DNA of 64,000 nucleotides, from NCBI GenBank assembly GCA_027621405.1, contig JAQCBT010000006.1:1-64000 (forward strand), written 5' to 3'. The translations under genes and the position numbers were made by a program. The DNA is from Pseudomonadota bacterium. Its GTDB lineage: Bacteria > Pseudomonadota > Gammaproteobacteria > Pseudomonadales > Pseudohongiellaceae. This document shows, piece by piece, positions 62,645 to 64,000 of the stretch (positions within the stretch are counted from its first letter, which is position 1; every line of letters begins with the position of its first letter). Below the pieces are notes generated by a model. That model did not search any database. It saw only the letters and a list, made by a program, of their open reading frames with translations, and was not told the DNA's origin.

Positions 62645-62886
62645 TATTTCTGTTCCAAATTCATCGCACACACCGCGAATTCACTGTGGGCGCTTAACAC
62701 ATCCTGGTAAGCCTGCCCGGTTTGCCACATCAAACTGGCTCGAGAGTATCGATAATTCCCGAAAAAGTCGTTTACAGGGTTGGCCATTCCAGCTGGGTAA
62801 TCACCGAGCTCACTGGCCAGCCGCAATGACTTGATATCGAAGTGATTGAATGCCCAAAACGCCTCAAATAGACACATGGACTTCCC

Positions 62887-62925
62887 AAAAAAGAAAAAGC
62901 CCGAGTGGTGGGTGCCAATCGGGCT
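62887..62925 (-). terminator. Rho-independent terminator
   Basis: Stem with arms 62898-62904 and 62919-62925, extended by an inner TGG/CCA pairing after one mismatch. On the minus strand a T-rich tract (62887-62897 as A) follows. It ends the gene at 62948. The remaining bases to 62645 are the promoter side of the PAS gene and show nothing further. Confidence 0.82.
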
Positions 62926-62947
62926 CTTTCTTCAAATTGTATTCAGA

Positions 62948-63991
62948 CTAGTCGTCGGAACCAAACTCTTCCTGCAGTTCCAGTCGACGTGCACCGGCCA
63001 GCATGCCGGGCATGGCGTGGTTGCCTTCATGGCAAGCGTACTCATACATCTCGCCATCCATCTCATGAAAACTGAGCTCCGCTGTCCACGGTTGCAGATA
63101 CAGGTTGGGATCATCCACGGTGAACTGATAGACAATCTCGGTATCGGAGTAGCGCGAGAAACGCTCGACGATGGTTCCCTGAGCCGTGATAGGCACAGAA
63201 CTCTCAGCCATCTGTTTGGGATTGATGTTGGTAGTCTCGACCACTAGCCAGCCGTCCTCATACCAGCCGACGGAATCACCCAGCCACTGCTTCAGTACAT
63301 CGGGACGACGATTGGCACGTGCCTCATCGGCATTGTCGTAGATTGGAATGATGCGGGCATCGTGTGCCATTTCCACGGCGATCATCACGTAGTCGTCAGT
63401 CTGCACGAATTCATAGGTGCTGTTATACAGCGTACCCATCATGCCTGGACCGGCGGTGTTGCCAAAACCTAGCAGGCAACGTTCGGCCAGGGGAAATGCC
63501 TCGGGTCCATCGTCCTCACCCACACCAGTGAGGTAGCGTGCGCCGTAGTTGCGCACCGGCCAATCGGGCTCGGGTTGCTCGCGGCGAGGAATGCGACCAT
63601 TTGGCGGATCGATGATGTAGGAGGTACGCAGTTCACCCTTCACATAGGCCAGGGTGGAACCCGGATCAGTCCAGAACAGGTTGTAACCGCGCAATCCGAA
63701 ATCGACGCTGCCAGTTGGTGGTGCGCCAGTCTCGGGATCGATTGCAGGCCCGGATTCTATGTTCTCGGCGGAAATTCCGGCCAGGCCCATGCTGGCAACC
63801 ATGGCGGCAGCCTGCTCGGCGGTCACGGTGAGGCTTTCCACACCCTGGGGACGCTGCAGTCCGGTGCGCGAGGCGTTGGTCCAGGTACCAGTCAGTTCGG
63901 GTTTCTCCGCGTCCTGGGCCATACCGCTGCCGGATGCCAGTGCCAGCCCCATGAATACCGCGCCCAACGTCGTTCTCTTGCTATTAAACAT
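62948..63991 (-). CDS. Exported protein of unknown function, paralogue 3
   Basis: 347 residues, signal peptide to SGMAQ. Same motif order as 31256: ELTGTWTNASRTGLQRPQG, GYNLFWTDPGSTLAYVKGELRTSYII, ERCLLGFGNTAGPG, RIIPIYD, GDSVGWYEDGWLVVET, TIVERFSRYSDTEIVYQF and the end MYEYACHEGNHAMPGMLAG. The C-terminal EEFGSDD recalls the SDD ends of 46305 and 48044, probably by chance. The protein's function is not known. The window ends 9 bases upstream of its start, so its promoter is mostly outside. Confidence 0.78.
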   Translation of the reverse strand: MFNSKRTTLGAVFMGLALASGSGMAQDAEKPELTGTWTNASRTGLQRPQGVESLTVTAEQAAAMVASMGLAGISAENIESGPAIDPETGAPPTGSVDFGLRGYNLFWTDPGSTLAYVKGELRTSYIIDPPNGRIPRREQPEPDWPVRNYGARYLTGVGEDDGPEAFPLAERCLLGFGNTAGPGMMGTLYNSTYEFVQTDDYVMIAVEMAHDARIIPIYDNADEARANRRPDVLKQWLGDSVGWYEDGWLVVETTNINPKQMAESSVPITAQGTIVERFSRYSDTEIVYQFTVDDPNLYLQPWTAELSFHEMDGEMYEYACHEGNHAMPGMLAGARRLELQEEFGSDD

Positions 63992-64000
63992 GATAAATTC

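Noticed and set aside
62644..62877. 77-residue frame upstream of the PAS gene
   Set aside because: No signal, ribosome site or family likeness; it is likely the untranslated leader.
1..64000. tRNA, rRNA, integrase or phage genes
   Set aside because: I looked through the gaps and the coding frames and found none with convincing features; small RNAs cannot be excluded by eye.

Overview
The window looks like chromosomal DNA of a free-living, aerobic, probably marine gammaproteobacterium. This is inferred from mid-to-high-50s percent GC, Gram-negative export signals and lipoboxes, and families common in marine Gammaproteobacteria (FecR/FG-GAP secreted proteins, DUF1631, molybdate and YeeE/YedE transport, copper type II monooxygenase-like proteins). 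I saw no rRNA or tRNA gene, CRISPR array, integrase or transposase gene.

Layout. 1-6.6 kb: a modular intergenic repeat (copies at both ends), a PAL-like NHL propeller protein, two secreted proteins of unknown role (one a nuclease fold with a lost catalytic His), a receiver-HATPase regulator broken by one frameshift, and a cytochrome c/copper monooxygenase-like protein. 6.8-15.2 kb (+): amidohydrolase, penicillin-acylase-type Ntn hydrolase, serine-glyoxylate-type aminotransferase, GntP permease, Na/Pi cotransporter. 15.4-21.6 kb (-): epimerase, FAD/Fe-S 2-hydroxyacid dehydrogenase, lipocalin-like protein, gamma-glutamyltransferase. 22-34 kb: FecR protein with low-complexity repeats, M14 peptidase, an iodotyrosine-deiodinase-like nitroreductase, FG-GAP protein, two secreted paralogues of unknown function, a 3-hydroxyisobutyrate-dehydrogenase-like reductase, a Ser/Thr kinase. 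34-43 kb: thioesterase, secreted alpha/beta hydrolase and kynureninase in one operon; DUF1631; acyltransferase; serine hydrolase; MFS carrier. 43-53.6 kb: a periplasmic block with three more haem c/copper monooxygenase-like proteins, a Met-rich exported protein, a cupin and small secreted proteins. 53.6-56.6 kb: an AT-richer insert carrying an HTH-STAND NTPase-TPR gene with its own inverted repeats. 56.6-64 kb: orphan pilin, YeeE/YedE transporter, modE with convergent modBC under a near-canonical ModE operator but without modA, a lipoprotein, a 7TM-PAS sensor and a third secreted paralogue.

Themes. Many products carry signal peptides, so much of the window serves the cell envelope. Copper/haem oxidation recurs: four PHM-like proteins with a CxxCH motif, one PAL-like lyase-fold protein, one Met-rich candidate copper binder. 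A second theme is C2/C3 acid metabolism (aminotransferase, GntP permease, FAD/Fe-S dehydrogenase, tartronate-semialdehyde-reductase-like enzyme), though these genes are not one operon. The most novel-looking gene is the HTH-STAND-TPR protein at 53646-56225: its NTPase resembles those of bacterial NLR-like proteins, but the N-terminal module is a DNA-binding domain and perfect inverted repeats lie just upstream.
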